A stretch of DNA of 64,000 bases from the NCBI RefSeq assembly GCF_016722895.1, contig NZ_JAEQNA010000003.1, positions 248,001-312,000 on the forward strand. Reading direction: 5' to 3'. Under the pieces are notes generated by a model. The model was not told the origin of the DNA, did no database searches, and was given only the letters and a program-made list of their open reading frames with translations. A program made the position numbers and the translations under genes. Below, piece by piece: positions 19,108 to 28,736 of the stretch. This stretch comes from Ramlibacter aurantiacus. Lineage in GTDB: Bacteria > Pseudomonadota > Gammaproteobacteria > Burkholderiales > Burkholderiaceae_C. Positions within the stretch are counted from its first letter, which is position 1. Each line of letters starts with the position of its first letter.

Positions 19108-19309
19108 GCCCGCACAGGGCTTCCGGCCTGGTCGGGCTCACGCGCCGTCGGAGATGCATGCCGACGATTGCTGCTCATCCTCCTACAGGCGCCCGCTAGG
19201 ATGGCTTGCATCCGGCGCGGCCGTCCTGCCCTACCGTAGCAAGCCAGAGCAACACGAAAACGAGAGCAAACAGCCGCGGCTGCCGCAAGGCAGCAGCGAA
19301 GGAGAACGC

Positions 19310-19672
19310 ATGGGCTTGCGCGCCTTCATCGTCGAAGACAGCCCGACGATCCGCGACAACTTGATCGAGACTCTGCAGGAACTGGCCTATGTGGAGCCCG
19401 TCGGGGTGGCCGACAGCGAGCGCGACGGACGTGAGTGGCTGACCGAGCACGAGAGTTGGGACGTGGCGATCGTCGACCTGTTCCTGCGCCAGGGCAATGG
19501 GCTGAACATCGTCGCTGCCTGCCGGGAGCGCCGGGCCGACCAGAAGCTGGTGGTGCTGAGCAACCATGCGACGCGAGACATCCGGCAGCGTTGTGCGCAA
19601 CTCGGTGCCGACGCCGTTTTCGACAAGTCCACCGAGATCGATGCGCTGGTGGACTATTGCTTGAAGCATTAG
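19310..19672 (+). CDS. Single-domain response regulator (receiver only)
   Basis: A 120-residue CheY-like receiver. The acidic pocket (VEDSP, residues 8-9), the phospho-acceptor Asp in AIVDLFL (about 55), the Ser/Thr strand VVLSNHA and the conserved Lys in FDKST are all present. There is no output domain, so it must act through protein contacts, for example in a phosphorelay. The ATG at 19310 has AAGGAGAA at 19299-19306. No histidine kinase gene is adjacent; the soluble kinase at 61.9 kb also lacks a nearby regulator, but linking them is speculation. Confidence 0.87.
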   Translation: MGLRAFIVEDSPTIRDNLIETLQELAYVEPVGVADSERDGREWLTEHESWDVAIVDLFLRQGNGLNIVAACRERRADQKLVVLSNHATRDIRQRCAQLGADAVFDKSTEIDALVDYCLKH

Positions 19673-19749
19673 CCCCCCGACGCGGCCGGTCGGCCGCCTC
19701 CCCCCGGGAGGCGCCACCAGCGGCCCGGCAGAGCCGGTTCGGCGGTGGC
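19672..19749 (-). repeat. GC-rich interspersed repeat, copy 3, intergenic
   Basis: Read on the minus strand it gives CCGAACCGGCT, CCGGGCCGCTGGTG, a CCTCCC/GGGAGG hairpin and a terminal TCGGGGGG, matching the two plus-strand copies. It starts immediately after the receiver gene's stop and lies between convergent genes. Confidence 0.7.
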
Positions 19750-19804
19750 ACTGGGACCGCCTACCGCTGCGCGGTGGCCAGGAGGTTCGCCTGCTGCGGT
19801 GTGC

Positions 19805-21508
19805 TTACGGGTTTTGTTGGGCTGTGCGCTCGGTGAGCGTCGGCTTGGACTCTTGCGGGGGGACGGGTTTCAGGCGGCTGGGTGCGAGGGCGCCGACCGA
19901 GTCGAGGATGGGGTAGGCGATGGAGCAGATGTGCGAATTGATCCGCTTCATGTCGCTGATCAGGTCCAGGTGCAGCGAGCTGGTTTCGATGCTCTGCATG
20001 GTCTTCTCGGTCAGCCGCCCCAGGTGGGTGGAGGCGTAGGCGCGCTCCAGGTCGCGGAAGCGGGCTTTTTCCTCCAGCAGCTTCTGCGCGTCACGCACGG
20101 AGCCGTTGAGGAACACGCTCATGCCCAGGCGCAGGTTGTCGACCAGCCGCGCATGCAATTCGCGGATCTCGCCCACGCCGGCGTCCGAGAAGCTGCGGCC
20201 CTGCTTGATCTTGCGATCCTCCACGTCGATGAGGACGCGCTCGATGATGTCGCCGATCTGCTCCATGTTGATGGTGAAGCTGATGATGTCGGTCCAGCGC
20301 CGGCTCTCCGCATCGCCCAGCGCCTCGCGCGAGATCTGGGTCAGGTAGTACTTGATGGCCGAGTAGAGCTGGTCCACCGTGTCGTCCATCCGGCGCAACT
20401 CGCCGGCCAGCCGCAGGTCGTTGGTCTCGATGACCCGCAGCATGCCGCGCATCATCGTCTCGACCACGTCGGCCTGGTGCAGCGCCTCGCGCGCCGCGCA
20501 GGAGATGGCCAGCGAGGGCGTGCTCAATGCCGTGGGGTCGAGGTGGTAGGGCCGCCCGGCGATGAGGCTGGGATCGGGCTTGGGCATCCAGGCTTCGATG
20601 CGCCGGGCGAGGGCCGGCGTGAAGCCCATGAACACGATGGCCATGGCCAGGTTGAAGGCCAGGTGGAACAGCACCACGGTGGCAGCGCCATCCAGGTGCG
20701 GCTGCACCCAGCGCAGCCACAACCCGACGAACGGAATGGCGAGGAGCGCGCCCAGGGTCTTGAACGCCAGGTTGCCGACCGGCACGTGGCGCACCTCGAA
20801 TGACGAGCGGGCCATGACCAGCACGCCCAGCAGGCCGCTGCCGATGTTGGCGCCGAGGACCAGGCCCAGCGCGACATCCACCGGGATCACGCCGCTGGCC
20901 GCGAGCGTGGCGGTGAGCAGGACGATGGCCAGGCTGGAATAGGCGGCGATCGCCAGCAGGGCGCCCACGGTGATCTCGAGCAGGATGTCGCTGGAGAGCG
21001 AGCCCAGTAGCGTGCGTACGGCTTCCGACTGCACCATGACGGCGGTTGACTCGGCCACCAGGCGCAGGGCCAGCAGCATCAAGCCCAGTCCGATCAGCAC
21101 CCGCCCGATGCGCCCCGCCTGGGAGTCCTGGCGCGGCAGGAACAGCACCACGCCGACGAAGATCAGGAGCGGCGACAGCCACGACAGGTCCAGCGAGAAC
21201 AGCACGGCCACCAGGCTGCTGCCGACGTCGGCGCCCAGCATCACGGCCAGGGCGTTGGGCAGGGTGACCAGGCCCTGGCCAACGAACGAAGCGACGATCA
21301 GACCCGTGGCGGTGCTGGACTGCACCAGGGCGGTGACGCCGGTGCCCGCCAGGGCCGCCGTGGGCCGCGAGCCCATGCTGCGGGCCAGCACACGGCGGAT
21401 GTTGGCGCCGAAGACGCGAAGGATGCCGGTGCGAACCAGGTAGGTGCCCCAGACCAGCAATGCCACCGCTGCCAGCAGGTTCAGCAAATGCTTCATGTTC
21501 GAAAACAT
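19805..21508 (-). CDS. Na/Pi cotransporter family protein with PhoU-like domain
   Basis: A 567-residue inner-membrane protein. The N-terminal half has two inverted Na/Pi symporter repeats (QSSTATG after ALAGTGVTALV; second repeat GLVLGANIGSGL). The C-terminal third (from about 350) is a soluble helical PhoU-like domain (ALHQADVVETMMRGML onward). This is the YjbB/NptA-type architecture and is complete in length. It likely moves phosphate with sodium across the inner membrane. The first ATG at 21508 and a second at 21496 are both possible; neither has a clear Shine-Dalgarno. A small palindrome, CATGTT-CGAA-AACATG, spans the start region. Confidence 0.88.
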   Translation of the reverse strand: MFSNMKHLLNLLAAVALLVWGTYLVRTGILRVFGANIRRVLARSMGSRPTAALAGTGVTALVQSSTATGLIVASFVGQGLVTLPNALAVMLGADVGSSLVAVLFSLDLSWLSPLLIFVGVVLFLPRQDSQAGRIGRVLIGLGLMLLALRLVAESTAVMVQSEAVRTLLGSLSSDILLEITVGALLAIAAYSSLAIVLLTATLAASGVIPVDVALGLVLGANIGSGLLGVLVMARSSFEVRHVPVGNLAFKTLGALLAIPFVGLWLRWVQPHLDGAATVVLFHLAFNLAMAIVFMGFTPALARRIEAWMPKPDPSLIAGRPYHLDPTALSTPSLAISCAAREALHQADVVETMMRGMLRVIETNDLRLAGELRRMDDTVDQLYSAIKYYLTQISREALGDAESRRWTDIISFTINMEQIGDIIERVLIDVEDRKIKQGRSFSDAGVGEIRELHARLVDNLRLGMSVFLNGSVRDAQKLLEEKARFRDLERAYASTHLGRLTEKTMQSIETSSLHLDLISDMKRINSHICSIAYPILDSVGALAPSRLKPVPPQESKPTLTERTAQQNP

Positions 21509-21540
21509 GATACGCCGCGCTGAGCTGCCATGGGGCCCGT

Positions 21541-21572
21541 GCGGCCCCGGAAGGGGGCCTGCTTCAGCGGCT
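21541..21572 (-). repeat. Decayed partial copy of the GC-rich repeat at the lspA 3' end
   Basis: On the minus strand AGCCGCTGAAGC followed by GGCCCCCTTCCGGGG resembles the central part of copy 2 (GGCCGCTGATGC, GCCCCCTTCCAGGGG). The lspA stop codon lies inside it. The flanks do not match, so the assignment is tentative. Confidence 0.4.
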
Positions 21573-22079
21573 GCGTCGAACCCGCAACAGCTCGTCGAGG
21601 ATCAGGCCGATGGCGCCGGCGGTGATGGCCGCGTCGGCGATGTTGAAGGCCGGGAAGTACCACCCGCCATAGTGCAACTGCACGAAGTCGACCACGTAGC
21701 CGTGCACCAGCCGGTCGACCACGTTGCCGATGGCGCCCCCCAGCAGGCAGGCCAGCGAGAACGAGAACAGGCGCTGTCCGCTGTGCGAGCGCAGCAACCA
21801 GATGATGAACACCGCTGCCGCCAGCCCGAGGCCGGTGAAGAACCAGCGCTGCCAGCCCGAGGCCGAGGCCAGGAAGGAGAAGGCGGCGCCGGTGTTGTGC
21901 ACCCGCACGATGTTGAAGAACGAGGTGATGGTGGTGGAGTCGCCCAGGCGGTAGGAGCCGAGGATCAGCGCCTTGGTCAGCTGGTCGGCGATGAACAGCA
22001 GCACGGCCAGTCCCAGCCAGGGCAGCATGCTGGAGCCGGCGTGGGAGCTCGCGCCCAGCTTCATGGTCTTGCCGGCCAT
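21564..22079 (-). CDS. lspA: Lipoprotein signal peptidase (signal peptidase II)
   Basis: A 171-residue inner-membrane aspartyl protease that cleaves prolipoprotein signal peptides. Four membrane helices are visible. Both catalytic Asp boxes are present: GNVVDRL and FNIADAAI. The ATG overlaps the ileS stop by one base (TGATG), giving translational coupling, and this ileS-lspA order is the standard proteobacterial one. Length is normal. The extreme 3' end runs into a partial copy of the interspersed repeat. Confidence 0.96.
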   Translation of the reverse strand: MAGKTMKLGASSHAGSSMLPWLGLAVLLFIADQLTKALILGSYRLGDSTTITSFFNIVRVHNTGAAFSFLASASGWQRWFFTGLGLAAAVFIIWLLRSHSGQRLFSFSLACLLGGAIGNVVDRLVHGYVVDFVQLHYGGWYFPAFNIADAAITAGAIGLILDELLRVRRSR

Positions 22080-24931
22080 CAGGCGTGCCTCCGGTCTTCA
22101 CCGGCGCCGAACAGGTTGCTGACGCAGCGGCCGCACAGGGTGGGGTGGGCGGCATCGCGGCCGACGTCGGGGCGCCAGTGCCAGCAGCGTTCGCACTTGG
22201 TGTCGGGCGATGCTTCGGCCCGCACCGCCAGCGCGTCGCCGGCGCGCAGCTCCACCGCCGAGGTGATGAAGATGAACTTCAGGTCATCGCCCAGGCTGGC
22301 CAGCAGCGCATGGTCGTCGGGGCCGGCGGTGATCACGAGCCGCGCCTGCAGCGAGGAGCCGACCGCGCCTTGTTCGCGCAACGCCTCGACCTCCTTGTTG
22401 GCGACGTCGCGGATCCCGCGCAACCGTTCCCAGCGGGCCAGCAGGGCATCGTCGGGGGCGCCGATCTCGGCGTAGGTCTCGAAGAAGATGGAGTCGGAGT
22501 TGCCGAACAGCTTCCAGGCCTCCTCGGCGGTGAAGCTGAGGAAGGGGGCCATCCAGCGCAGCATGGCGTGCGTGATGTTCCACAGGGCGGTTTGTGCACT
22601 GCGGCGAGCGTGCGACTTGGGCGCGGTGGTGTAGAGCCGGTCCTTGAGCACGTCGAGGTAGAACGCACCCAGGTCTTCCGAGCAGTACACCTGCAGCTTG
22701 GCCACGACGGGGTGGAACTCGTACAGCTCGTAGTGCGAGAGCACGTCGAGCTGGAACCGCGCCGCCCGGCTCATGGCGTAGCGGTCGATCTCCAGCATCT
22801 CGGCCAGCGGCACGGCATCGCGCGCCGGATCGAAGTCGCTCACATTGGCCAGCAGGAATCGAAGCGTGTTGCGGATGCGGCGATAACCGTCCACCACCCG
22901 GGCCAGGATCTTGTCGTCGCCGGCGATGTCGCCGGAGTAGTCGGACGCCGCCACCCACAGCCGGATGATCTCGGCGCCGAGCTTCTTGCTGGTCTCCTGC
23001 GGATCGACCCCGTTGCCCAGCGACTTGCTCATCTTGCGGCCCTGGCTGTCGACGGTGAAGCCGTGCGTGAGCAGGCCGCGGTACGGGGCTCGCCCATACA
23101 TGGCGCAGGCGGTGAGCAGGGACGAGTGGAACCAGCCGCGGTGCTGGTCGTGACCTTCGAGGTAAAGGTCGGCCTCGGGGCCGTTGGCGTGGCCGGCCCC
23201 GGCATGCGAGCCGCGCAGCACCGTGGTGTGGGTGGTGCCGGAATCGAACCAGACTTCGAGGATGTCGGTGCTCTTGGTGTAGTCGGGCGCATCGGCGCCG
23301 GCGCCCACCCGCGAGAGGATCTCCTCGGCGCCGGCCTTGCTCCAGGCCTCGATGCCGCCGGCCTGGACCATCTCGGCGGCCAGGTCCAGGATTTCCAGCG
23401 TGAGCGGATGCAGCTCACCGCTGTCCCTGTGCAGCAGGAACGGAATGGGCACGCCCCAGCTGCGCTGGCGCGAGATGCACCAGTCGGGCCGGTTGGCGAT
23501 CATGTCGCGCAGGCGGGCCTTGCCGTTCTCGGGGAAGAAGCGGGTCTGCTCGATCGCCGCGAGCGCGGTCTGGCGCAGCGGCTCGGGCGCCTTGTCGCGG
23601 GTGAAGACGCCTTCGCCTTCGTCCATCCGGATGAACCACTGCGCCGCCGCACGGTAGATGACGGGGGTCTTGTGGCGCCAGCAGTTCGGGTAGCTGTGGG
23701 TGATGCCCTCCGTGGCGAAGAGCCGCCCGGCCTGGCGCAACTGCTCGATGATCACGGGCACGGCCTTCCAGATGTTCTGGCCGCCGAAGAGGGGGAAGTC
23801 CGGTGCGTAGCTGCCGTTGCCTTGCACCGGGTTGAGGATGCCGTCGTACGGCAGGCCGTGCGCCACGCAGCTGTTGAAGTCGTCCACGCCGTAGGCCGGA
23901 GCGGCATGGACGATGCCGGTGCCGTCTTCGGCGGTGGCGTAGTCGGCCAGGTACACCGGGGCCAGGCGGCGATAGCCGGGATCCACGTCGTACAAGGGAT
24001 GGCGGAACTCCAGGCCCGCCAGCTTCTCGCCGGGCACGGTCGCCAGCACGCGGCCTTCGAGCTGGTAGCGCGCCAGGCACTTCTCGACCAGCGACTCGGC
24101 CACGACCAGGCGGCCGCGCGGGGTTTCGACCAGCGCGTAGACGATCTCGGGGTTGAGGTTCAGCGCCTGGTTGGCAGGGATGGTCCAGGCCGTGGTGGTC
24201 CAGATCAGCATGAAGACCGGCCCGCTGCCAGCCGCATCACCGGACAGGCCGAAGGCATCGAGCACCCGCGCCGGCTGGTCGGCCTCGAAGGCCACGTCCA
24301 GCGTCTGCGACTTCTTGTCGGCGTACTCGATCTCGAATTCGGCCAGGGAGGAGCCGCAGTCGAAGCACCAGTAGACCGGCTTCAAGCCGCGGTAGACGAA
24401 GCCGCGCTCGATCACCCGCTTGAACGCGCGGATTTCGTCCGCCTCGTTCACCGGGTCCATGGTTCGGTACGGGTGATCCCAGTCGCCCAGGACGCCCAGG
24501 CGCTTGAAGTCGGCCATCTGCAGCTGGATCTGCTCGCTGGCGAATGCGCGGCTCCTGGCCTGCATCTCGTCGCGCGGCAGGTTGCGGCCATGCTTTTTCT
24601 CGATGGCGTTCTCGATGGGCAGCCCGTGGCAGTCCCAGCCCGGGATGTAGGCGGCGTCGAGGCCCTTGAGCTGGCGCGACTTGACGATCATGTCCTTGAG
24701 GATCTTGTTGACCGCGTGCCCCATGTGGATCTGTCCATTGGCATAGGGCGGGCCGTCGTGCAGCACGAACTTCTCGCGGCCGCAGCGCGCCTCGCGCAGG
24801 CGCTTGTACAGGCCCTTGTCCTCCCACTCGGCCACCCAACCGGGCTCGCGCTTGGGCAGGTCGCCGCGCATGGGGAAGGGGGTGTCGGGCAGGTTGAGCG
24901 TGGCGCGGTAATCAGTCTTGGATTCGGACAT
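22079..24931 (-). CDS. ileS: Isoleucyl-tRNA synthetase
   Basis: A 950-residue class Ia aminoacyl-tRNA synthetase charging tRNA-Ile. The HIGH box reads HMGH (about 65-68), the KMSKS loop is present as KMSKSLGNG (about 631), and a CP1 editing domain lies between. The C-terminal zinc finger has two Cys pairs (CERCWHW and CGRC). The ATG at 24931 gives the normal MSESKTDY start. An in-frame TTG at 24961 lies within a repeat element and is less likely. lspA follows with a one-base overlap. Confidence 0.97.
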   Translation of the reverse strand: MSESKTDYRATLNLPDTPFPMRGDLPKREPGWVAEWEDKGLYKRLREARCGREKFVLHDGPPYANGQIHMGHAVNKILKDMIVKSRQLKGLDAAYIPGWDCHGLPIENAIEKKHGRNLPRDEMQARSRAFASEQIQLQMADFKRLGVLGDWDHPYRTMDPVNEADEIRAFKRVIERGFVYRGLKPVYWCFDCGSSLAEFEIEYADKKSQTLDVAFEADQPARVLDAFGLSGDAAGSGPVFMLIWTTTAWTIPANQALNLNPEIVYALVETPRGRLVVAESLVEKCLARYQLEGRVLATVPGEKLAGLEFRHPLYDVDPGYRRLAPVYLADYATAEDGTGIVHAAPAYGVDDFNSCVAHGLPYDGILNPVQGNGSYAPDFPLFGGQNIWKAVPVIIEQLRQAGRLFATEGITHSYPNCWRHKTPVIYRAAAQWFIRMDEGEGVFTRDKAPEPLRQTALAAIEQTRFFPENGKARLRDMIANRPDWCISRQRSWGVPIPFLLHRDSGELHPLTLEILDLAAEMVQAGGIEAWSKAGAEEILSRVGAGADAPDYTKSTDILEVWFDSGTTHTTVLRGSHAGAGHANGPEADLYLEGHDQHRGWFHSSLLTACAMYGRAPYRGLLTHGFTVDSQGRKMSKSLGNGVDPQETSKKLGAEIIRLWVAASDYSGDIAGDDKILARVVDGYRRIRNTLRFLLANVSDFDPARDAVPLAEMLEIDRYAMSRAARFQLDVLSHYELYEFHPVVAKLQVYCSEDLGAFYLDVLKDRLYTTAPKSHARRSAQTALWNITHAMLRWMAPFLSFTAEEAWKLFGNSDSIFFETYAEIGAPDDALLARWERLRGIRDVANKEVEALREQGAVGSSLQARLVITAGPDDHALLASLGDDLKFIFITSAVELRAGDALAVRAEASPDTKCERCWHWRPDVGRDAAHPTLCGRCVSNLFGAGEDRRHA

Positions 24932-24952
24932 GGCAGGGCAGGCGTGGCAAGG

Positions 24953-25040
24953 CTTCGACAAGCTCAGCCCGGGAGGGGGAGGCGGGCGGGATGTGCGGCG
25001 GATCGTTCGCCCTGAGCCTGTCGAAGGGCGGCGAACGAGG
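24953..25040. repeat. REP-like inverted repeat between ribF and ileS
   Basis: CTTCGACAAGCTCAG (24953-24967) is followed about 36 bp later by its inverted partner CCTGAGCCTGTCGAAG (25010-25025), embedded in CGTTCGCC...GGCGAACG (25004-25037). This pair is a familiar dispersed repeat of beta- and gammaproteobacterial genomes and can fold into a stem. It lies between ribF and ileS on the minus strand and may end or attenuate transcription. Confidence 0.7.
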
Positions 25041-25048
25041 GCGCTTGC

Positions 25049-26047
25049 CTAAATTCGGTCGCGGGTGGTCTGGCGGCGCGTGGATGCGAAGAACGCGCGT
25101 GCGTCATCGCAGTCGCGCGCGATGCCCGCCTTGAGCTGGTCGAGCCCGTCGTACTTCAGCTCGTCGTGCAGTTTGTGCAGCAGATCCACCCGGATGATTT
25201 TACCGTAGGCCTCCTGGGAGCCGAGCTGCGCCGGCCACTCGAGGCAGTGCGTCTCCAGCAGCACCCGTCCGCCGTTGACGTCGTCCGGGTCCAGCGAGGG
25301 CCGGATGCCCAGATTGGCCACCCCCGGTAGCGGCTGCGCCGAAAGGCCGTGCACGTGCACCGCGAAAATGCCGCTGGCAGCAGGCTTCCAGTGGGAGAAC
25401 CGCAGGTTCAGCGTGCGAAAACCCAGCTCGCGGCCGAGCTTTCGCCCATGCACCACGTGGCCGCTGATGCTGTAGGACCGGCCCAGCAAGGCGGCCGTCC
25501 CGTCGAGGTCCCCTCGCGAGAGCGCGTCGCGGACAGCCGAACTGGAGACGCGCAGCTTGTGCACCTCGTAGCTGTTCATGCGGGCGACATCGAAGCCCAG
25601 CGCGGCGCCGCAGGCATCGAGCAGGGAATAGTCGCCGGCACGCCTGGACCCGAAACGAAAGTCGTCGCCCACGAGCACATAGCGGGCCCCCAGGCCCTGC
25701 ACCAGCACCTGGTCGATGAAGGCCTGGGGGCTCAGGCTGGACAGTCGCGCGTCGAACGGCAGCACCACGCACTGCTCGACGCCGCAGGCAGCCAGCTCGC
25801 AGAGCTTGTCCCGCAGGGTGGCGATGCGTGCCGGCGCAAGATCCGGCTTGCGCAGGGCGGCGGCGAAATAGTCGCGCGGATGAGGCTCGAAGGTGAGCAC
25901 GCAGCTGGTCACTCCCCGGTGCCGCGCCTCGCTGTTCAGCAAGGCCAGCATGGCCTGGTGCCCGCGGTGCACGCCATCGAAGTTGCCGATGGTCAGCGCA
26001 CACGCCGGGGCCACGCCGGGGTGATGGAAGCCGCGGAAGATCTGCAT
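25049..26047 (-). CDS. ribF: Bifunctional riboflavin kinase/FAD synthetase
   Basis: A 332-residue bifunctional enzyme making FMN and FAD. The N-terminal adenylyltransferase domain has TIGNFDGVHRGHQ (about 20-32) and SSSAVRDAL. The C-terminal riboflavin kinase domain has GRKLGRELGFRTLNL and GVANLGIRPS. Length is typical. The gene sits upstream of ileS-lspA as in most proteobacteria, with a REP-like element between. The ATG at 26047 is divergent from the HNH gene, with about 130 bp between. Confidence 0.95.
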   Translation of the reverse strand: MQIFRGFHHPGVAPACALTIGNFDGVHRGHQAMLALLNSEARHRGVTSCVLTFEPHPRDYFAAALRKPDLAPARIATLRDKLCELAACGVEQCVVLPFDARLSSLSPQAFIDQVLVQGLGARYVLVGDDFRFGSRRAGDYSLLDACGAALGFDVARMNSYEVHKLRVSSSAVRDALSRGDLDGTAALLGRSYSISGHVVHGRKLGRELGFRTLNLRFSHWKPAASGIFAVHVHGLSAQPLPGVANLGIRPSLDPDDVNGGRVLLETHCLEWPAQLGSQEAYGKIIRVDLLHKLHDELKYDGLDQLKAGIARDCDDARAFFASTRRQTTRDRI

Positions 26048-26180
26048 CGCTTGCTCGATATGTTTTTGATAGCGCTGCGTGCCCGTGTGGCGGGGCCCGC
26101 CATCACATCCGTGGATGTTGAAAGGAGTTATATTGTCCTCGCTATCGCTGTCAGTGCTTTGCCGAACCGGAAGGAGGCGT

Positions 26181-26741
26181 TGCTTGAAGGTCTTGAAGCT
26201 GTCCGCCCAGGGGCTGCCCCAGTCCTGGATTTCGCTCGAGCAAGCGGTGCTGCACTACGCGGCGGACGAAGTGCGGTGGGAAGTGGGCGCGCAGATCGCG
26301 ATCTTCCGGGGCGGCCACAACGCGATGACGGGCGAGCAGTCGATCATCGGCGTGAGCAGCATCATCGGCACCAAGGGCGTGCCCAACATCAATCCCTTCG
26401 ACCTGCGCCCGGGCCTCACCAACAGCAAGCTGTTCGCGCGTGACCGCAACATCTGCGCCTACTGTGGCGCCCGGTTCGAGGACAGCTTCCTGACCCGCGA
26501 ACACATCATTCCGTTTGCCCAGAACGGACGTGACCACTGGATGAACGTCGTCACGGCCTGCCGCGCGTGCAACCACCGCAAGAGCAACCGCACCCCCGAA
26601 CAGGCGCGCATGCCCCTGCTGTACACACCTTACGTGCCCAGCTTGTGGGAAGACTTCATCCTGCGCAACCGGCGCATCCTGGCCGACCAGATGGAGTTCC
26701 TGATGGCGCACCTGCCCAAGTCGTCCCGGCTGCATTCGTAG
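26181..26741 (+). CDS. HNH endonuclease family protein
   Basis: A 186-residue protein with a C-terminal HNH/zinc module. CAYCG and CRACN give two CxxC pairs, with TREHIIPF between supplying the catalytic His and NVVTACRACNHRKSN the final Asn/His region. The N-terminal about 90 residues are not assigned. The start is TTG at 26181: AAGGAGG (26168-26174) lies 6 bases upstream and fits far better than any upstream ATG. Conserved stand-alone HNH proteins of this size occur in Burkholderiales chromosomes. It is not next to phage or restriction genes, so a housekeeping DNA-processing role is as likely as defence. Function unproven. Confidence 0.82.
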   Translation, partial: CLKVLKLSAQGLPQSWISLEQAVLHYAADEVRWEVGAQIAIFRGGHNAMTGEQSIIGVSSIIGTKGVPNINPFDLRPGLTNSKLFARDRNICAYCGARFEDSFLTREHIIPFAQNGRDHWMNVVTACRACNHRKSNRTPEQARMPLLYTPYVPSLWEDFILRNRRILADQMEFLMAHLPKSSRLHS

Positions 26742-26784
26742 CGGCCGTTGCGCCGGCGCCGACCTCGGGATAATCCCGGGTTCC

Positions 26785-27366
26785 ATGAAGAACATCGTGA
26801 TCCTTATCTCCGGAGGCGGCTCCAACATGGCGGCCATCGTCCGGTCCGCCCAGCGCGGTGCCTGGGACGCCGCGCTCGGTGCACGGGTCGCGGCCGTGAT
26901 CAGCAACCGGCCGGATGCGGGCGGCCTGGCATTCGCACGCGAGAACGGCATCGCCACCGCCGTCGTGGATCACAAGGAGTTCCCGAGCCGCGAAGCATTC
27001 GAGGACGCGTTGCGCCGCGCGGTCGACGTGCACGCCCCGGCACTGGTGGTGCTGGCGGGGTTCATGCGCATCCTCACGCCGGCTTTCGTCGAGCACTACG
27101 CGGGGCGGCTGCTGAACATCCATCCGTCGCTGCTGCCGGCCTTCCCCGGCCTGCACACGCACCAGCGCGCCATCGAGGCGGGTTGCCGGGTGGCCGGCGC
27201 GACGGTCCACCAGGTGACGGCGGAACTCGATCATGGGCCGATCCTGGAGCAGGCGGTGGTGCCGGTCATGCCAGACGACACGGCCGACACGCTGGCTGCG
27301 CGCGTGCTGACCCAGGAACACCGCATCTATCCCCGGGCCATTGCCCGTCTGCTACGCGAGGGCTGA
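26785..27366 (+). CDS. purN: Phosphoribosylglycinamide formyltransferase
   Basis: A 193-residue GAR transformylase of purine synthesis, using 10-formyl-tetrahydrofolate. VILISGGGSNMAA forms the phosphate loop. The catalytic Asn-His-Asp set is seen in LNIHPSLLP (about 110-112) and ELDHGPI (about 149). The folate loop GFMRILTP is typical. Length is normal. The next gene follows after only 3 bases, so they are cotranscribed. Confidence 0.95.
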   Translation: MKNIVILISGGGSNMAAIVRSAQRGAWDAALGARVAAVISNRPDAGGLAFARENGIATAVVDHKEFPSREAFEDALRRAVDVHAPALVVLAGFMRILTPAFVEHYAGRLLNIHPSLLPAFPGLHTHQRAIEAGCRVAGATVHQVTAELDHGPILEQAVVPVMPDDTADTLAARVLTQEHRIYPRAIARLLREG

Positions 27367-27369
27367 AAC

Positions 27370-28635
27370 ATGCATCCCAAAGCACTTCTGGATGCCTGCG
27401 CCGAGTTGGTGGCCCTGGTACTCAGGCTGGAGCACCCGGCCGACGCAGTCGTGTCACGTTATTTCCGCGACCACCGGCAACTCGGCCCGCGCGAGCGCGC
27501 GACGCTGGCCGAGACCGCCTACACGGTGCTGCGCAAGAAACTGCTGTTCGAGCACCTCGCGCGCAGCGGCAGCGGACCACGCGAGCGGCGCATGTCCATC
27601 CTCGGCTTCGCGGGGCCGCGAGACTTCCTCCAGAGCGCCTTGGCGGAGACCGAGCGTCGCTGGCGCGATACGTGCGATGCGGTCCAGCCGCAGGACCTGA
27701 TGGAGCGCCACCGGCACAACCTGCCGGAGTGGCTGGCCACGGCCCTGAAGGCCCAGGTGGGCAGCGAGTTCATGGCGCTGGCCGACAGCCTCAACCGTCC
27801 GGCACCGCTTGATCTGCGCGTGAACACATTCCAGGGCCGGCGCGATGAACTGCGCGAGGAGCTCAGGCGCCACGGTATCGCCAGTGAGCCCACCCCCTAT
27901 TCGCCGTGGGGTCTGCGGCTGGCCGACAAGCCTCCGCTCACCCGGCTCGATGCGTTCGCCCGAGGCGCCATCGAAGTGCAGGACGAAGGATCGCAACTGC
28001 TGTGCGCGATGGTCGACGCCAAGCGCGGCGAGATGGTGGTCGATTTCTGCGCCGGCGCCGGCGGCAAGACCCTGGCCCTGGGTGCGGCCATGCGCAATAC
28101 CGGCCGGCTGTATGCCTTCGACGTGGCGGCCCACCGGCTGGACGCCCTCAAGCCACGGCTTGCCCGCAGTGGCCTGTCCAACGTGCACCCGGCGGCGATC
28201 GCGCATGAGCGAGATGAGCGCGTCAAGCGTCTAGCCGGCAAGATCGACCGGGTCATCGTCGATGCGCCCTGTTCGGGTCTCGGAACGCTGCGGCGCAATC
28301 CCGACCTGAAATGGCGCCAGTCGCTCGAATCGATCCAGGAGATGCAGGCCAAACAGTTGTCGATCCTGCGCAGCGCAGCCCGTCTGCTCAAGCCGGGCGG
28401 ACGGCTGGTCTACGCCACCTGCAGCCTGGTGCGCGAGGAAAACGAGCAGGTGGCGGAGCAGTTCGAGCAGGCCGAGGCGGGGTTCCTGCCCTTGAAGGCG
28501 GTGGAAGCCCTGGCCCCGTTGAAACTCGCGGACCCGGGCGCGCTGTGTGCCGGCCCAGAAGCGCGCTGGTTGCGGCTTTGGCCGCACCGGCACGAAACCG
28601 ACGGGTTCTTCGCCGCGGCCTGGGTGCGCTCATGA
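27370..28635 (+). CDS. RsmB/NOP-family rRNA or tRNA (cytosine-5) methyltransferase
   Basis: A 421-residue SAM-dependent m5C methyltransferase. An N-terminal NusB-like helical region precedes the Rossmann domain. The SAM loop is VVDFCAGAGGKTLAL; the two catalytic cysteines lie in DAPCSGLGTLRRNPDLKWR (about 300) and YATCSLVREENE (about 350). It resembles RsmB but the target base is not certain. Separated from purN by 3 bp. Its stop codon lies inside an 18-bp perfect palindrome. Confidence 0.9.
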   Translation: MHPKALLDACAELVALVLRLEHPADAVVSRYFRDHRQLGPRERATLAETAYTVLRKKLLFEHLARSGSGPRERRMSILGFAGPRDFLQSALAETERRWRDTCDAVQPQDLMERHRHNLPEWLATALKAQVGSEFMALADSLNRPAPLDLRVNTFQGRRDELREELRRHGIASEPTPYSPWGLRLADKPPLTRLDAFARGAIEVQDEGSQLLCAMVDAKRGEMVVDFCAGAGGKTLALGAAMRNTGRLYAFDVAAHRLDALKPRLARSGLSNVHPAAIAHERDERVKRLAGKIDRVIVDAPCSGLGTLRRNPDLKWRQSLESIQEMQAKQLSILRSAARLLKPGGRLVYATCSLVREENEQVAEQFEQAEAGFLPLKAVEALAPLKLADPGALCAGPEARWLRLWPHRHETDGFFAAAWVRS

Positions 28636-28648
28636 GCCATGGCTCATG
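28631..28648. promoter_or_regulatory. Perfect 18-bp palindrome overlapping the methyltransferase stop codon
   Basis: CATGAGCCATGGCTCATG equals its own reverse complement. It begins 3 bases before the end of the methyltransferase coding sequence and lies about 90 bp upstream of the desaturase gene. A dimeric regulator could bind here; it has no loop or T-run, so it is not a normal terminator. A TAGAAT -10-like hexamer follows at 28691-28696. Confidence 0.45.
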
Positions 28649-28736
28649 GGTGCAACATCCGATGAGGCCGCGTTATTGAACCCTCGGCCCTAGAATCGCT
28701 CCTACGTCTATTCACCCTTTCGACCTAGCCACCTCT

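Noticed and set aside
21494-21509. CATGTT-CGAA-AACATG palindrome at the Na/Pi gene start
   Set aside because: Short dyad overlapping coding bases; could easily be chance, so mentioned only in the gene entry.
22085-25015. 976-codon open frame antisense to ileS
   Set aside because: Shadow of ileS codon use; no start signal and no domain.
28668-28696. Full sigma-70 promoter for the desaturase
   Set aside because: TAGAAT fits a -10 box but no hexamer at the right distance fits a -35 box.
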